A DNA stretch of 64,000 nt from Eupeodes corollae (GCF_945859685.1 NC_079147.1:83134315-83198314); one strand, 5' to 3'; positions 33,085 through 45,962 are shown, counted from the first letter of the stretch. The notes: a model not told the origin generated them from the sequence alone. Translations and numbers: made by a program.

Positions 33085-34790
33085 TGTTTGCTAACGCATG
33101 CGTTGCGTGCATTGCGCCTAATTTACGGTAGACGTGGTGGTCCTTTACATTCCACTCTTCAAAGTTTGGTGGCCAAATTTTAGACGACGACCGGTTCAGT
33201 AAATAGTCAGGCGACATACGTACGTTCAATCAACGCAAGGTCGTCATAGAAAATTGCCTCGTTCCGTGAAAAAGTACAGCAGAACCCAAGGTGGTCTATA
33301 CCTTACCTTGCACAAGAACTCAGCCTTTTGCAGAGTTCAACTTGGCAAATGAACTATATCCAACTGACCCAGGAGCTAAAAGTTAATGACCATAGATAGC
33401 GCCATTCCTTTGCTAACTGGCCTTCGAATTGTAAGGAAGAGGACCCCAATTTCGGCCAAAAAATCATCTTTAGTGACGAGGTGCATTTTTAAATGAATGG
33501 CTCATGCTTTTGCACCGTATAGCAGGACGGGAATGATAAGGGTCTTATGTAGTGAGTAGTGACACTTTGATCGCTCGAGAGAGGACTTTACCACTCAATT
33601 GCTTTCTTGCAAGAGTGTCTCAGCGCTCGTTTTGTTTTCTGCGTTTACAGCGGAGCCTAGGTAGACGAAGTTCTTGACTACCTCATAGTAACGTGAGTCG
33701 ATGGTGACGTTTTCAACAAGAAGTCGGTGTTGTAGGTCCTTTCTTGACGACAGCATGTACTTTGTTTTGCCCTCATTAACCGTTTAATCCATTTTTGCCG
33801 CCTCTGCCTCAATACTCAAAAAAGCCTCATTGACATCACGCTGACTTCTTCCGATTATGTCAATGTTATCCACATATGCTAGTAATTTTACGGACTTTTG
33901 AAAGATAGTGCCTCTATTGTTGACGTGTGAGCTCTGCACTATTCTTTCAAGTAAGATGTTAAAAAAATTGCTTGACAGCGCACCACCTTGTCTAAAACTT
34001 TTTTTGCCATCGAAAGGTTCTGTTACTTTGTTTTCAACCTTTATGGAGCAGCGTGAATTCTCCATGGTCATCCTGCACAAACGGACGAGTTTGGCAGGGA
34101 TGCCAAAACTAGACATGGCTCTATACAGCTCGTCCCTGTAGATTCTGTCAAATGCGGTCTTGAAATTGATGAAAAGATGGTGGTTGTCAATTTGGTGTTC
34201 TTGGGTTTTTCCCAGGATCTGCCGTAATGTAATTATTTGATCGACTGTAGACATTAATGGTCTATAGCCACACTGATAAGGACCTATCAGGTTGTTGACG
34301 ATATTACGGTACAGAAGATTTTGTAAGCGATGTTGAGTAGACTTATTCCTCTATAGTTGGTGCAGTTTAGAGGGTCTCCTTTTTTCAGGATCGGGCAAAC
34401 AATACTGAGGTTCCATTCATCGGGCATGCTTTCCTCCGACCATATCTTACAGATAAGTTGGTGCATGCTCCTTGCCAACTTATTTCCAGCTGCTTTTAAC
34501 AGCTTGTCACCCTCAACAGCGAGCCATACATAACGATGATGACTGATTTCTTGTGGCCCAAATTGAACCATATGGACCTAGAGGACATGTAGTTCAAGCA
34601 GAATGGCACTACGTGCCACAGAGCAAACACCACGATCGAAATTTTTCATGAACGATTTGAGGGTAAATTGATCTCTTGCAGGGGTGATGTAAATTGGCCG
34701 CAAAGGTCATTTGACCCCGCTTGACATATTTTGATGTGGACTTCTATACAAATAAACTATAATCGACCGATGCACTAAAGGTGAAAATAA
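33085..34790 (+). mobile_element. Mariner-superfamily transposase, copy 2, split by a LINE
   Basis: The first half, 33085-33499, gives LIYGRRGGPLHSTLQSLVAK (helix-turn-helix region), NARSS, then WSIPYLAQELSLLQSSTW, YIQLTQELKVNDHR and EDPNFGQKIIFSDEVHF (first catalytic Asp). The second half, 34506-34790, gives RYITMMTDFLWPKLNHMDLE, FKQNGTTCHRANTTIEIFH (second catalytic position Asp changed to Asn), and ISCRGDVNWPQRSFDPA before the damaged third-Asp block. 33500-34505 is an antisense RTE-like LINE. Some 50-60 codons of the transposase are missing at the junction, so insertion and deletion both occurred. Spacing between catalytic positions two and three is about 40 residues. Dead. Confidence 0.8.
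33500..34505 (-). mobile_element. RTE-like LINE, RT fragment nested in a transposase
   Basis: The same family as 7870-10115. Minus-strand: SEESMPDEWNLSIVCPILKK, CTNYRGISLLNIAYK (34500-34300), then 34254-33784 with STVDQIITLRQILGKTQE, LFINFKTAFDRIYRDE, SFRQGGALSSNFF and LLAYVDNIDIIGRSQRD. The catalytic YADD reads YVDN, and D is lost in GGALS (expected GDALS). It continues past 33784 into connection sequence up to 33500. It inserted antisense to the transposase at 33085-34790. Confidence 0.85.
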
Positions 34791-35149
34791 CACAGGCTAT
34801 AGCTCTAATTCAGCCGGAAGAGTCATTGAAAATTGGACACCGTAAGAAGCTGATGTGGGCACTTGAATTATGTCATATTCCATACTTAATGGCATACATT
34901 CGCCTTTTAAATGAAAAAATAATTTTGTTAATACCTCACACACTGCTTGTTTCAACATCTACCCGCTCTTTATGAAAAACCCTTTATAAAAAATTTTCTA
35001 AATCAACTAAATTTTAACTTTTGAAGTAGGGTTTAAAGGCTCAAATGTACCTAGTTCTAAGCCTAAGGACAAATTTTCAAAACTCTTAAGTTAATTTAGT
35101 TTACAGGAAAAAGACACTATATGTATTGGTATACTTGGTATACATGGCC
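34791..35149. other. AT-rich gap, no feature
   Basis: Nothing recognised beyond the preceding transposase. Confidence 0.4.
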
Positions 35150-35845
35150 TTGTTTTCGAATATCCCACAATGAGGATGTTAACTTAGTTAAGCGTATATA
35201 TTTTAAAAAATTATATGAAATGAATTTGAGTTCAACAATTCCCAAATAAACTAAATTTGAATGTCAGATTTCTTTTGTATATTTGAATATCCCAAAAATT
35301 AAGTCCAAATAGAAAATTTATCATTACATACAAATCATTTTTAGAATTCAATTACTTTAATGTGTAGGAGGTAACTTTTTGGGTATTACTTTCTATGTTT
35401 GAATAACCCATAAAAAGGCTTTTCAATGGACAAAAATGAAAGATCTTTGAGAGTTCAGAATATAATAAGAATAAAAAATAGCTGGCAAAATCCCATAATA
35501 TATCCATTTCAGTTCTTGACGTCTAAAATGATATGTTTTCAACTGAAGATCCCAAAGCTTTACAAACTTAAACTTTAACCTTACAAAAAACGATGAATAT
35601 CCCATTAATGAGACACTGATTAGAACAAACCGTACGAAATCAAACTTTGGTTAACTTTTTCTATAACAAATAAAATTGAACGTTACGGACAAATTTGCAA
35701 CTTTCAAAAAGGTTTTATTCTGAATATCCCATAAGAGACAAACAATTTTATTAAATTGTTATACATTAAGATTGAAATTTTAAATTCTCCTTAAAATCCC
35801 CGAAACTAATTTAAAATAAGTTTTTTTCTGAATATCCCACAAATT
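35150..35845. repeat. Degenerate ~110-127-bp tandem repeat with GAATATCCC box
   Basis: The box GAATATCCCAxAA recurs at about 35158, 35285, 35401 (as GAATAACCC), 35486 (as AAAATCCC), 35595, 35722 and 35830. Intervals are about 127, 116, 85, 109, 127 and 108. Sequence between boxes is weakly similar (AACTTTxxAA and TTAACTTTxxT). The inverted form GGGATATTC occurs singly at 36857 and 41590. It may be an old minisatellite; function unknown. Confidence 0.55.
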
Positions 35846-37018
35846 ACGTAAATATTTGTTTAACCTTCATTATTTAATTTTACATTTAATCAGCCCAAAT
35901 CATGTATTTATTAATAAAGTACAGAAGCCTTTTTTCATAAAATTCGTTTTTATTGAAAAACCCTCATATTTCCAAAGTCCAGGATGTACAAACAAATTTT
36001 TTAACTTAAAAGGCAATGAAACTTTAAATATTTCAAAAGCTTGGAAAGCAAAACTTAGATTGAAAAAAAAAATAAAATTATAAAAGTCCTTACATTTCGA
36101 TAAAGTTTATCGATTTTAAAGTTAAACGCATTCCTCTTGTGTGTCCTGGCATTGCATATGGAGCGGAAAATATGAATATTTCTCTCTTCAATAGAAAAAC
36201 TTTTGCAAAATAATATTGACTGAAAGTGAAGGTCTCTTCGATGATACGATGGAGGTCCTCCAACATTCTCAGAATTCACTTGAAACTTACAAGAACAACA
36301 AAAACAATAACAACGAAAGAAATTATCATTTCCTTTGGCGCCAATGACACACTTTGCCCTAAGGATCTAAGTACAGGGATTTGTGACACTATGCTAGAGA
36401 AGTGAAAATGGAATGGTGGGGGAGATGGGGGAGAGAGACGATGTTGGATGGAAAAAATGAATTAAGTGGGTCGTTTTCAATATGATGAAAGATTAATATT
36501 AAGTCAAGGGACTTGGAATAGATGGATGGATAGATGACTACGACGACATTGCCAACGACGACGATGATAACGGTGGCGAGTTATAATAAGGAAGTGCCGA
36601 AAGAAAAATCTATATAATCCTTAAATTAATTGATGGCGAGGCTTTTCTGAGATTTGGTTTGAGTAAGGTACCAATTTATATAAATATCTATCTTTTTGCC
36701 TTTGTCAATTTAGTCAGAAGATGAAATAGCAAATAAATCTATTTTTGGTTAGATGATGAATTGTCAAAGATTTGTTTGAAGAGGTGTTAGGTTTCTTCTT
36801 GAGGAACGAAATTTGAGTTGAAAAATTACTTTGTTGTGGCTGGTTGACCGTGTAAGTGGGATATTCAAAAAATTATGCAATAAATAAAAAAATAATTATT
36901 TTGTATTTATTTCTTTGTCATAGAATTTTTTTTACTAAATTGTTAAATTCTTGTTAGATTACAGAAAAAGTTTCTCGAAAAGCTCATAGTCTTTTAATTA
37001 TCAACATAAAACGAGTCA
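35846..37018. other. Stretch without recognisable gene
   Basis: 35850-36280 has short AT-rich open frames with no signature. 36400-36620 has GGATGG/GACGAC simple runs. No TE motif seen. Confidence 0.35.
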
Positions 37019-37690
37019 AGGTTAGGTTAGGTTAAAGTGGCTGTCTGTGGTGGAGTAGGACTCACTTATGCCATTTTAATGGCCCATTGTGATACCACAT
37101 GAATCTTGAAGCTTTTTTCTTAGCTCAAACGAGCTGAAAACGAGACTTACTTACTTACTGAAGGTGGCGCTACAGTCCTTTGATTGAGATCAATTGGGTC
37201 GTTATACAAGAATTTAAATAGGTAATTCATGCGTTTTCGAGCTAGAGCAGGGCATATACAGAGGAGATGTTTTCTCCAGTTCTTCATCCATATACATTTT
37301 GCAAAAGTCATTTAAGAACACGGCTATTAGACAGTGCCCGGTTATGACACGGATTATCGAGCTTATATGCTATCTGCTTCTAGTGTAGGCATTTGACAAA
37401 CGTGGTATAATGGGTTGTACTTTAACATTTCCGGCGAGTTCATCTGCCTTAAAATTTCCTGGAATGTCGAAAGAATGATACAGATTGAAGAGATTTGATA
37501 GCGGTCTGCCTATCTGAGAGAACACGGATATCAAATATTGACATCACGTTTTTTTCAACCCGGACAGCGACTTTCATCGCCTAGAACACGCTACAATGAT
37601 TGGGAAGGTAGAATGAGAGACTTAATTTCAGTCATTCAGAGTCCAAGCCTCCACCAACCCCTTCATTTTTTTTTATCTATCTGGTAAAAG
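37019..37690 (-). mobile_element. LINE fragment: RNase H, C-terminus and GGTTAGG tail
   Basis: The minus-strand 3' end shares with 29.5 kb AAGCTTCAAGATTCATGTGG, ATCACAATGGGCCATTAAAA and the CTTTAACCTAACCTAACC tail (37019-37035). Upstream, in broken frames: ~37630-37580 LKLSLSFYLPNHCSVF; ~37540-37480 VEKNVMSIFDIRVLSDRQTA followed by IKSLQSVS, the RNase H second-Asp block, with the second Asp inside DSQ changed to DRQ. It is interrupted at 37145-37192 by an RTE-like LINE tail. Confidence 0.65.
37145..37192 (-). mobile_element. RTE-like LINE tail-only insertion
   Basis: Minus-strand: GGACTGTAGCGCCACCTTCA followed by (GTAA)n. Only the last ~30 bases of the LINE plus its short-repeat tail are present. 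Inserted in the RNase H-type LINE. Confidence 0.65.
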
Positions 37691-38104
37691 TGGAGAAACC
37701 CGTCTTCCAGGAATAACCTTTCCTATTAGAAGGACATGAAAGGTATAGAAATCTGGAAGTTTCTATCGAATTGCAGTTTGGGCATGATGTGTGCTTTGGA
37801 ATTGATTCTAAATACTTAAATATTACGGGATTTTTTAGTTTGTAAGGATTTAAAGCTTTTTCTAAAGCAATTCACCATACTTCTATTATGTACATTAAAA
37901 TTGGTCGGACCACTGATGTCTATAAAGCATAATTCGGGGTTGTTAGACCCGTTTATAACAAAAGCTTTTTGCAAGAAAAGAGAGCTACAGTCCCTTTTTG
38001 GACTCTTTCTTGTCTCTCTCTTTCTTTTGTCTAAAATAAAACCCAGGTACTAAGCTTCGTCTGAGAACTTTGATTGAATTTATTTAATAAAAGAAGGATT
38101 AACA
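37691..38104. other. Stretch without recognisable gene
   Basis: The first bases (to about 37780) may continue the LINE upstream on the minus strand; otherwise nothing recognised. Confidence 0.35.
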
Positions 38105-38326
38105 AATAGAATGATAGAGGTCTTGGTTTAGATCCCTGCCAAAGCCATCTAAAACTTATTACACTTATTTCTTGTCATGAAAGGTGTTTTTTTTTTTCAA
38201 ATTAGTCGTTCTGATTCGGCTTAAAACTGAAGGTCCCTTCAATCCCTGACAACAGTAATCGCACTCAGAAATGGTTTAAAATAAGTCACTAGGCCTAGTT
38301 CTCAACGGAATGTTGCGCAACCCAAT
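38105..38326 (+). mobile_element. SINE, truncated at the tRNA head
   Basis: Starts at AGAGGTCTTGG, so the A box is missing. The B-box region TTTAGATCCCTGCC is degenerate. The body (TTGTCATGAAAGGTG, TTCTGATTCGGCTTAAAACT) and 3' end (CTCAACGGAATGTTGCGCAA) follow. More diverged than the 19.3 and 46.0 kb copies. Confidence 0.75.
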
Positions 38327-38389
38327 TTTGATTTTTATTTTTTTTTAACAAATGGAATATTGTATTCACTTTTAAACCCTCCACATCCA

Positions 38390-39650
38390 GACCAGTTTGG
38401 ATTTCATTTACCACCAGGTTTCAGAGGAATGGGGTTAGAACACCGCCTTGCTGTGTTCCTCTACTAATGATTCTTAGTAAAAGAGTTGCCTATCGCTTAT
38501 CAGCATTAAAATAATTCCCAAGTGACCTCTTTACGTTCAGAGATGTTAATGAAGATGTTTCCACATTGTTAAAAATACGCTGTTTCCACCAATTTATCTT
38601 AACAGTAGGGATGTGAAGACATAGACAGATAAATTAGGTGGCGCAATAGTCATGTGTTTTAAGTTTTAAGCCAAATCCGAACGGCTAACAAGAATTACTT
38701 TTGGAGGATTTGTCACTTCCCCTCAAAAGGCAGTACCCGTGAAAAAAACTTTAGATGGGACAAGCAGGGATTAAACCCAAGACCTCTGGCATTACACTAA
38801 CCATCATACTAAGGGTCTTATACTAATACGTCCCTTTAAAACAAGTTTATCATTTTGCCATTCAGTGCAATCACCAGAACTTGAAACAGTTTTGAAAATT
38901 GTAACATCGTTTTCGTAAATGATTCACTAAGAGTGTTTCAACATATGGTTAATCTTTTTTTAAATAAAATAAAGAGAATGGTCCCTAAATAACAAACTTG
39001 TGGAATTCCAGAGTTATCTTTGAACTTGTTTGATTTGCAACCATTTAAAAGTATAAAGTATGTTCTAACCAATAAATACGATTGAAGGCATTGTAACAAA
39101 TGTAAACTAAAGCTTGGGTTTCTTAATTTAACAAGCTTAACCCGACCAGAGAGTTTTTCAAACGCATTACTGAAAAAAGTAAAAATACAGTGAAATTGTT
39201 TTTTGCATTAAGTAAAAAATGTTTTCAGCTAGTTCCGCGTATATTTCGAAAGATTATAGATTTTACATTAAACATTCACAAATAATAGTCTGTAATTTAC
39301 AAAGGTCTGTTAAAGACAAAGGAACCAACAGATGACCTAAACAGTTTTTCAAGATAATAATTGGTATTCCATCAGGATCTGGTATGCCAGTTTCGTAAAT
39401 ATTAGATATAAACTTTGTAAAAGATTTCAATCTTGCTTAAGAAAATTCTTTTATTATTTTTTAAACTTCCAAAAATAGCTTGAATTTATTTTATGATCTC
39501 CTTGCATCTTCCGAATATTATTAAATACTTTAAACTTGAATTACTATTTTCACTTGGATATATTTTGTTTAGTGACCAAAGGTTATTTCTTCGATTTTTA
39601 AGACTTTTAATTTCACTATTGTTACAAAATAGAACGAAAACATTCAATAA
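38390..39650 (-). mobile_element. Highly decayed CR1/Jockey-like LINE RT
   Basis: Minus-strand frame blocks: AFEKLSGRVKLVKLRNPSF (about 39165-39105), YLLVRTYFILLNG, CKSNKFKDNSGIPQVCYLG (39040-38995), then TILFILFKKRL. These match the order AFDK..., then SGVPQGSHLGPLLFxLFINDL, of CR1-like enzymes. The catalytic Asp box is not readable. A minus-oriented SINE (38630-38825) lies within its 3' part. The limits are approximate. Confidence 0.5.
38630..38825 (-). mobile_element. SINE, internally deleted, minus strand
   Basis: Reverse complement of the SINE head and body: GACCCTTAGTATGATGGTTA, B-box GGTTTAATCCC, AGTACCTGCC-like segment, GCCGTTCGGATTTGGCTTAA, and then directly the end ACTATTGCGCCACCTAATTT. 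The middle (GGTTGAGAGTTGTAAG part) is deleted. Confidence 0.7.
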
Positions 39651-42600
39651 CGTTTAAAAACCATAGAGATACCATTTAAACAATTATTCAAACGAGGCCA
39701 ATCAAGTTATGACAAATTGGAATAAAGTTCAACAAAATCAGTTCAATTAAAATTAATTAAAAAATGTCGAAAATTTCATTATTAAAATTAATAAAGTTTT
39801 CTGACAGTGAAAAAATTAACCCCGAGTTGAGTGGATTTATTTAAATTAAAATCAATCAAACAAATAAGTATATTCTGATAATTTAATAATTTATTCAAGA
39901 AGCCACAGTATTCAAATACTTTTAAATAAAAATCCCATGGCCTTCAAGGAACAAAATATAAGTTCTCATCTTTTTCAAGATGATTCTTATCCTTCTGTGA
40001 TAATTTTCTGTAAACCATTTCTTTGTCAAGTGACAACTAAACGAGAATTAGTACAGCTACAAAAGATGTTTTAACGACTATTAAAATCCCACCTCCAACA
40101 GTATCAATATTTGTTTAATTGGTAACAAAATGAATAGTCTTTTATTAGTCTTTGTCGAATATTTCCGTAAGAATTTTGAAATAAGAAGCTTATCAAAATT
40201 TATTTGGAACGTACTAATGGGTAATTTAAAACCCCATTAGTAAGGTTGACATTTGTTTTGGATAGTCAGGGGTTTAACAAATTGGCAAATGTTTTTCTTA
40301 TGAATCTTAATTTTGACAACATCATTACCCGTCTTTTTTTTGGCATTCTATAAATAGTATAGTAGAAAATTGCCAAAAACACGCATCGGCAGTAGCCAGA
40401 TTTTTGTATTTAAAAATTGGTACAACTGAGAGAAGACCTGTCAGAATAATAATAAAAAAACACACAAATAGAAGAAAGTTTTGTGAAAATAAAAAGTTAA
40501 GCATAACTTAAGAAAAAACAACTAACTAAAACTAATAAAATGGCCAATTTTCAAGAAGAAATGGTAAGAAAACATCTATAAATTGAGATTCTATAAAAAA
40601 AATTAATTTAACAATTACTTTAAGGAGGGGGTTTGTTCGTAGACTACTACATTAACATGTGGTGTTAAAGCGAGCTTGAAGCTCATCTCAATTCTTTTAA
40701 TACCTGAATCGAGTTAAAATGAGCTTCATTCAACTAGATTCCAGGGGGGGATCGGAGTCCAGTCCAAATTTGTGAAAAAATATCTATGTGGAGCTGTTCA
40801 TTTAATTTGCATGCTTGTGTAAGAAAAATATTCTTTTGTTTTAATAAAATTAAAAAAAAAATTGCACTTGCAGTGGGTAGAATATTCTTATATGGGGCTG
40901 AACTAATCAGTTCTTCATTGTTTAACACGAATGAAACTATCTCACTTGCACTTCATAAGAAACATTGAAATACCATTTGCATTTTAGAAAGTGCTGTCAA
41001 ACTTAATCATTTTTAAAACTTCTTGTGCGGTGGAACCAACAAGATTTATTTAATCTAAGCTGAGACAAAACTTTGGTGGAAACATAGCAAAACAGTTAAT
41101 CCATTTTTATTAACAATACTAAATAGTATTAACATTAATAGATTGCTTTTTTCACCAATGGAAAACACATGATTGCAATTGCACAACTTTACTCAACGAA
41201 CAAAGCCATCGAGATACAAATGCAATATCAATCGTACCAACATTTGAGAACGAAATCACGTAAGATCCATTCGAGACTTGTATAAATTTCAAAAACTCAT
41301 CCGTAGTATGATTCTACTTTAACTTTTATCGGTAGTATTCATACTGCGGATATTGTTTTTGTTATTCGTGTAAAATCTTACTATACTGTTGATAGATTTT
41401 TCAACAAAACACGGGTATTGTAAAATGGGATATATAATACCCTTAATTTTTGCGATATTGAAAAATTATGCCACTAAAACCAAAATAAATCTAATTTGTT
41501 TACTCAATCGCGCTTTCAACACAAAAATTCATTGTTTTTAAAGTCTTGTATACGGTTACTCTAAAAAAGATGTATAGTTGTCTCATAATTGGGATATTCA
41601 AGAATTACATTATATGAAGTGTAAAGTGAGAAAGAATAACTTTACATAGAAGGCCTGCTATTCTATTTGAAAAGGTTGTCAAGGTTATCAAGGTTGTCAA
41701 AAATGCTTACGCTTATGCTTTGTCATAATACGGGATTTTCCGTATTCAATAACTGGAACTTCATTGGCATGAGAGGAAATGCTGGTACTAAAATTTAATT
41801 TGTTGTGATTTTCGAAGAAGAACGTTTAAAATGTCACTGGTAAAGGTTCACAATTGTAAAAATATCCTGTTATTGAATTAAAATGTCAAAAGTAGACTTC
41901 TTCACGAAACTTTTGCTCAGAACGGACAATACAAAATTTCCATATTCCTCAGTTCCATGAGAAAAAAGTTTCAAGAATATGAAAAGCTCTTACTATTCTT
42001 CTTACCCCATTTTATTTTTTTTCCTTTGTTCATTCCTTGCTATTTTTTCCATTTTCTTTCCTTTTTTTGTTGCATTAAAGTTTCCTGATCGTTTTCATAC
42101 ATGAGTGAACATTTTCATTTAGCGCACCGAATAGCGGACATCATCACAATTTCTGTATGAAGATTGCAGTTTGAATAGTTGAAGAATCAAGTGGGTTGGT
42201 AGGGTATTACTATACCCTCGCTCGAATGCTAACCATATAGCTGCATGGAGTGTAGGTTCTTATCCGCCCTGTACCCTGTAAACTAACTGTGAAGAGGTTT
42301 AGCCTCTATAAATAATGCAAAGCGTTTTTGTGATGACTCTTCTAGAAGAGGTCTTGTTCCGCATATGTGTATATGAAAATAAAAATGACTGCTGCAATAC
42401 CACATGCATGTGGTATTCTCATGTTCAGCATAAAGTGTCCTTCATGTCAAGATGATGAGCAATGAACGGAGCAAAAATATGAGAAATAAAAACTACTAAA
42501 CACACAAAGACCATACACTGATATACTTAAATCCACGGCCTAACATCAACCACAAAAGTCATCAAGCTTTGCATTCAATTGGCGTATCAAGAGCCCACTA

Positions 42601-45600
42601 AGCCCCCCCACAGTCATAACTATATCTCGTTCACATTGACTATGAATATGAGTCTTTATGGCTAGGCTATGTCCTTGCACAGCTATTTTCAGTCCACATT
42701 GTTGCACTAAACACGACGACAAGGAATGAATCATTCATCTATACGAACCACGACAGACAAAACTAAATTAACAAAATCGAGGGTAGGTCGAGGACGAGGA
42801 TAAGAGCAATAGCGTTCCAGGCTTTTGCTTATATGCTTATTCTTATGCTTAGAAATATCTCAAGCATTCCAAATAGGAAGGAAGACATAAGATAAAAATG
42901 TGATATACATATACGTGAAACGACCCCAAATGAAAGAATAAGGATTGAATCTTTATAGTCCTTTAGGACGGAAACGGAAATCATTTATGATCAAAACGAA
43001 ATCTTTGTGTAACAGCCAGTTTGGTTTTGCTCGTAAAACTTTATACCTACTTGCGATTTTCAGCTATAGGGATTTTGGTAATGGTTAAAATAAAGGACGT
43101 CACAATTTTATAAGATTATAAAGCCTCACAAAGTTCATTTGGCTTAGCGCCGAGAAAAACTATACTATAGTCAAGCCGAGTCGAGTTGAGTCGAGTCAAG
43201 TCGATAAAGGGGACAAAGAACTTTTACTGATTTGATGCCAAAAACTGCGCTAAAAGAATATACCATCAGCCAGAGACAAAAGACAAAAGACACAAACAAA
43301 ACCAAAAATATTATTATCAGCTAAAGTCGTAGGTTGTAGTCGTTGTTGGCTATGGCTATGGCTGTAGCTGATGCCGGCTCCACTTTGACTGGAGTTTGGC
43401 AAACTGTCTCCGGCAGAAATTAGCAAACCGCATCGTATAGAAGTCGTTTTTCGCTGTATAGAAAAAGAACCGAACGAACAAAAGACATTGTCTTTATGTC
43501 CCGTTATGTTTTTTTATTCTCTTGGCTTTTCCCAAAAATAAGGGCGTTGTTGTAGTCTTTGGGCCACATGAAGATCCTTGCTACTGCAGAAATAATAATA
43601 TTTAATATAGTACAGCAGCTATGCGGGGAGAAAGAAGATTCTCAAAAGTTTCGTCTGGTTTTGTTTTCCTTGGGAAAACTTAACGAAACAAAAAAATCAA
43701 AAAAAAAAGAAAAGAAAATATTTTTATTATGAAAATTGCAAAACCGGGAAGAAGGAAGTTTTTCTCACGGCACCTTGAGGCTATGACAATTTTAGCTCAC
43801 CATCATCATCATCAGAGTCCTTTTGTCTCTTCTTGTGCAAAGGGAGGATGAGTTCAGCCATCATCTTCAGCTTGAGTCATATCAATGTAGCAGCAAGCCT
43901 TCGCTCGTCGCCGTCGCTCGTCGTGCTCAACGTGGTAAGTTGAATGCGCTTCCCTGCCCAGGCTCAGGCCCAACCCCACACCATACCGTATGTTGTGCAT
44001 GATGGTTTGTGCATTCTAGTGTTAATCATGCACGAGGGGGGTATTTACTTTCTTGTTTATAAAGTTGGTTGTTACCGCTCCACCAACAAAAAAAAACAAC
44101 AAAAATATTATTACAGTGTGCACTCCATAATTATTATGTGGTAATGTCCCAGTTAGAGCTTTGCCTTCAATTAAATAGTGTATAGTAAGTCCCTGGAGTG
44201 ATTTCGATAGCATCTCGGCTCGGGCGCCATTTATTCCTTTTCTTCGAATATGACATAAGCATAACCATCATCAAGCAAAGGCACACATTGAATACTTGGT
44301 TCATTTTGCAATATATATTTTGTTCCCCCAGGAGGTGGTAAGGATGAGGAGGAAAATCTCTGCAACAACAACAAAAACAACATCACCAGCAAGGATCTCA
44401 TTCATTGTGAGCATATTGTTTTCCTGCTGTTTTTTCCACAACGATAGGACGACCGTGCCATCACTGCACGAAGAACTTTGGCAAGGTTGCGGGGAGTTTG
44501 GAAGGATGTATATGTAGGTCCTGGTTGGTCTTAAAAGAATGAAGAACATTATGTGTGATGAGGTTCCATTGTGTTTGGTTTTCGGATTGTGCTCATTTTT
44601 ATGGATATTAATTTGTTGTTTGCATTCGCTTATTGTGTGTGTTCTGAATGGACTCCTGGGGAGCTGGAGCAACTATAAAAGAGAAAAGGGAGACCTATGT
44701 ATGTTTGTATATACACATTCGATTGCATATAAAAAAGGACATTGGCCAACAATGACGCACTTGGCTCACCATCATCGGGTGGTCTATGGCTTTATGTGGA
44801 GAAACTTATTTGTGCGCGATGTCCTCGTTGGTAGTCCCAAACAAATTAAAAATAAGCATAAACCCAAAACTCTTCTTGGCCTTAAATATAATATGCAAAT
44901 GAAAATTTGGATGATTGTTCTCTTGGTTATATGTATACGCCCGGATTCGATTAAAAAACATGAGGCTTATGTTGGTGTTATTTTGTCGTAGTTGGGATTG
45001 TTCCGTTGCAGTTATATATCAAAAAACATAACAACAAGGACAATGTACGGAGTTTGTTTTGCTTTATAATTAAAATAAATTAAGTGCACTTCTGGATCGC
45101 ACGTAATTGCTCCTTAACATACTTGGATAATAAACAATAACTACATTTGACATTATTTTCTAAAAATGTGTTGTATTGTAACGCTAGTTTATTTTAATGA
45201 ATTATTGAAAAATTGTTGGTTTTGTTAAAAAGTGAATTAATTTTTTAAAGTAAAAATTGCAATTTTAATTTTAAAAATGAATGAAGATTTAAAACCAAAC
45301 TGAAAAAAGCTAATTCACAAATTTGTTGGTGTTTTAAAAAAAAAGTTTTTTGAAAATTTGAATTTCAAATAACCAGGAGTATATATAAAAATCATATTGT
45401 TTTCGAGAAAATAGAAAATATATTATTAAAAATTAAAAAATATTTATCATCAACAAACAATATTAACTTCTTCACTATATAACCTGCCTCTGCCTTAAGT
45501 ATTCAGTTTAAAGAAAATGGCTTAGATGATTAATAGATAAGTGTCCCAGGAACAATAAACTTATGATCGTTATGTTGGGTCATACATGCAATTATTCTTT

Positions 45601-45960
45601 ATGTCAATTTTGTTTTACAGACCCAGCACTTAATTTAAATTCTCCTTATCAATATCACATTAAAAAATTACCTCCAGCTTTAAGCCTGGAAAAAACATTA
45701 TTTTTTAATATTAATGTCATAATTTAAGAAAAATATAGCAGGGTCATTCTTTTTTATAACAACATTTGGAACTAAAAATTTAAAACACATTTATTTAAAA
45801 TCATAATAACTAATTGAGTTATACACAATTAAAGTCTTTACTAGTTTGTGCAAATCTTATCGAATTTAAAACAAATTTGAGAGCTTAGCAGTCTAATGAA
45901 AATTCATTTAAAAGTTATTTTAGGAGTTTTTGCAAGACTTTTATTCAACTTTGCTTTTTT
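39651..45960. other. Long stretch without recognisable gene
   Basis: AT-rich to 42780. From 42780 to 44990 it is GC-richer with simple runs (GAGTCGAGT near 43180, GGCTATGGC near 43350, CATCATCAT near 43805, GTCGCCGTCGC near 43905), as in unique fly regulatory intron sequence. The longest non-TE open frame in the window lies at 44539-44991 (+, 150 codons). It has a hydrophobic start and cysteines but no signature, and a 123-codon antisense frame overlaps it, so I do not call it a gene. A weak promoter/exon candidate at 40349-40563 is listed separately. Confidence 0.35.
40349..40563 (+). promoter_or_regulatory. Candidate TATA promoter and minimal first coding exon
   Basis: TATAAATA at 40349-40356 is followed by ~185 bases of A-rich leader-like sequence and by AAAATGG at 40540. 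The frame reads MANFQEEM and then meets a strong donor, ATG|GTAAGA, at 40564. If spliced this would be an eight-codon phase-0 exon; if not, it ends as a 13-codon frame. The phase does not match that of the exon at 1309, so it is not a simple alternative first exon. All elements are short and could be chance. Confidence 0.25.
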
Positions 45961-45962
45961 AA

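Noticed and set aside
43160..43210. GAGTCGAGT run as a regulatory cluster
   Set aside because: Simple pentamer repeat; no independent evidence of binding sites.
44539..44991. 150-codon open frame, the longest outside mobile elements
   Set aside because: No signature, biased hydrophobic start from TG-rich DNA, an antisense 123-codon frame overlaps, and no splice or promoter context supports it.
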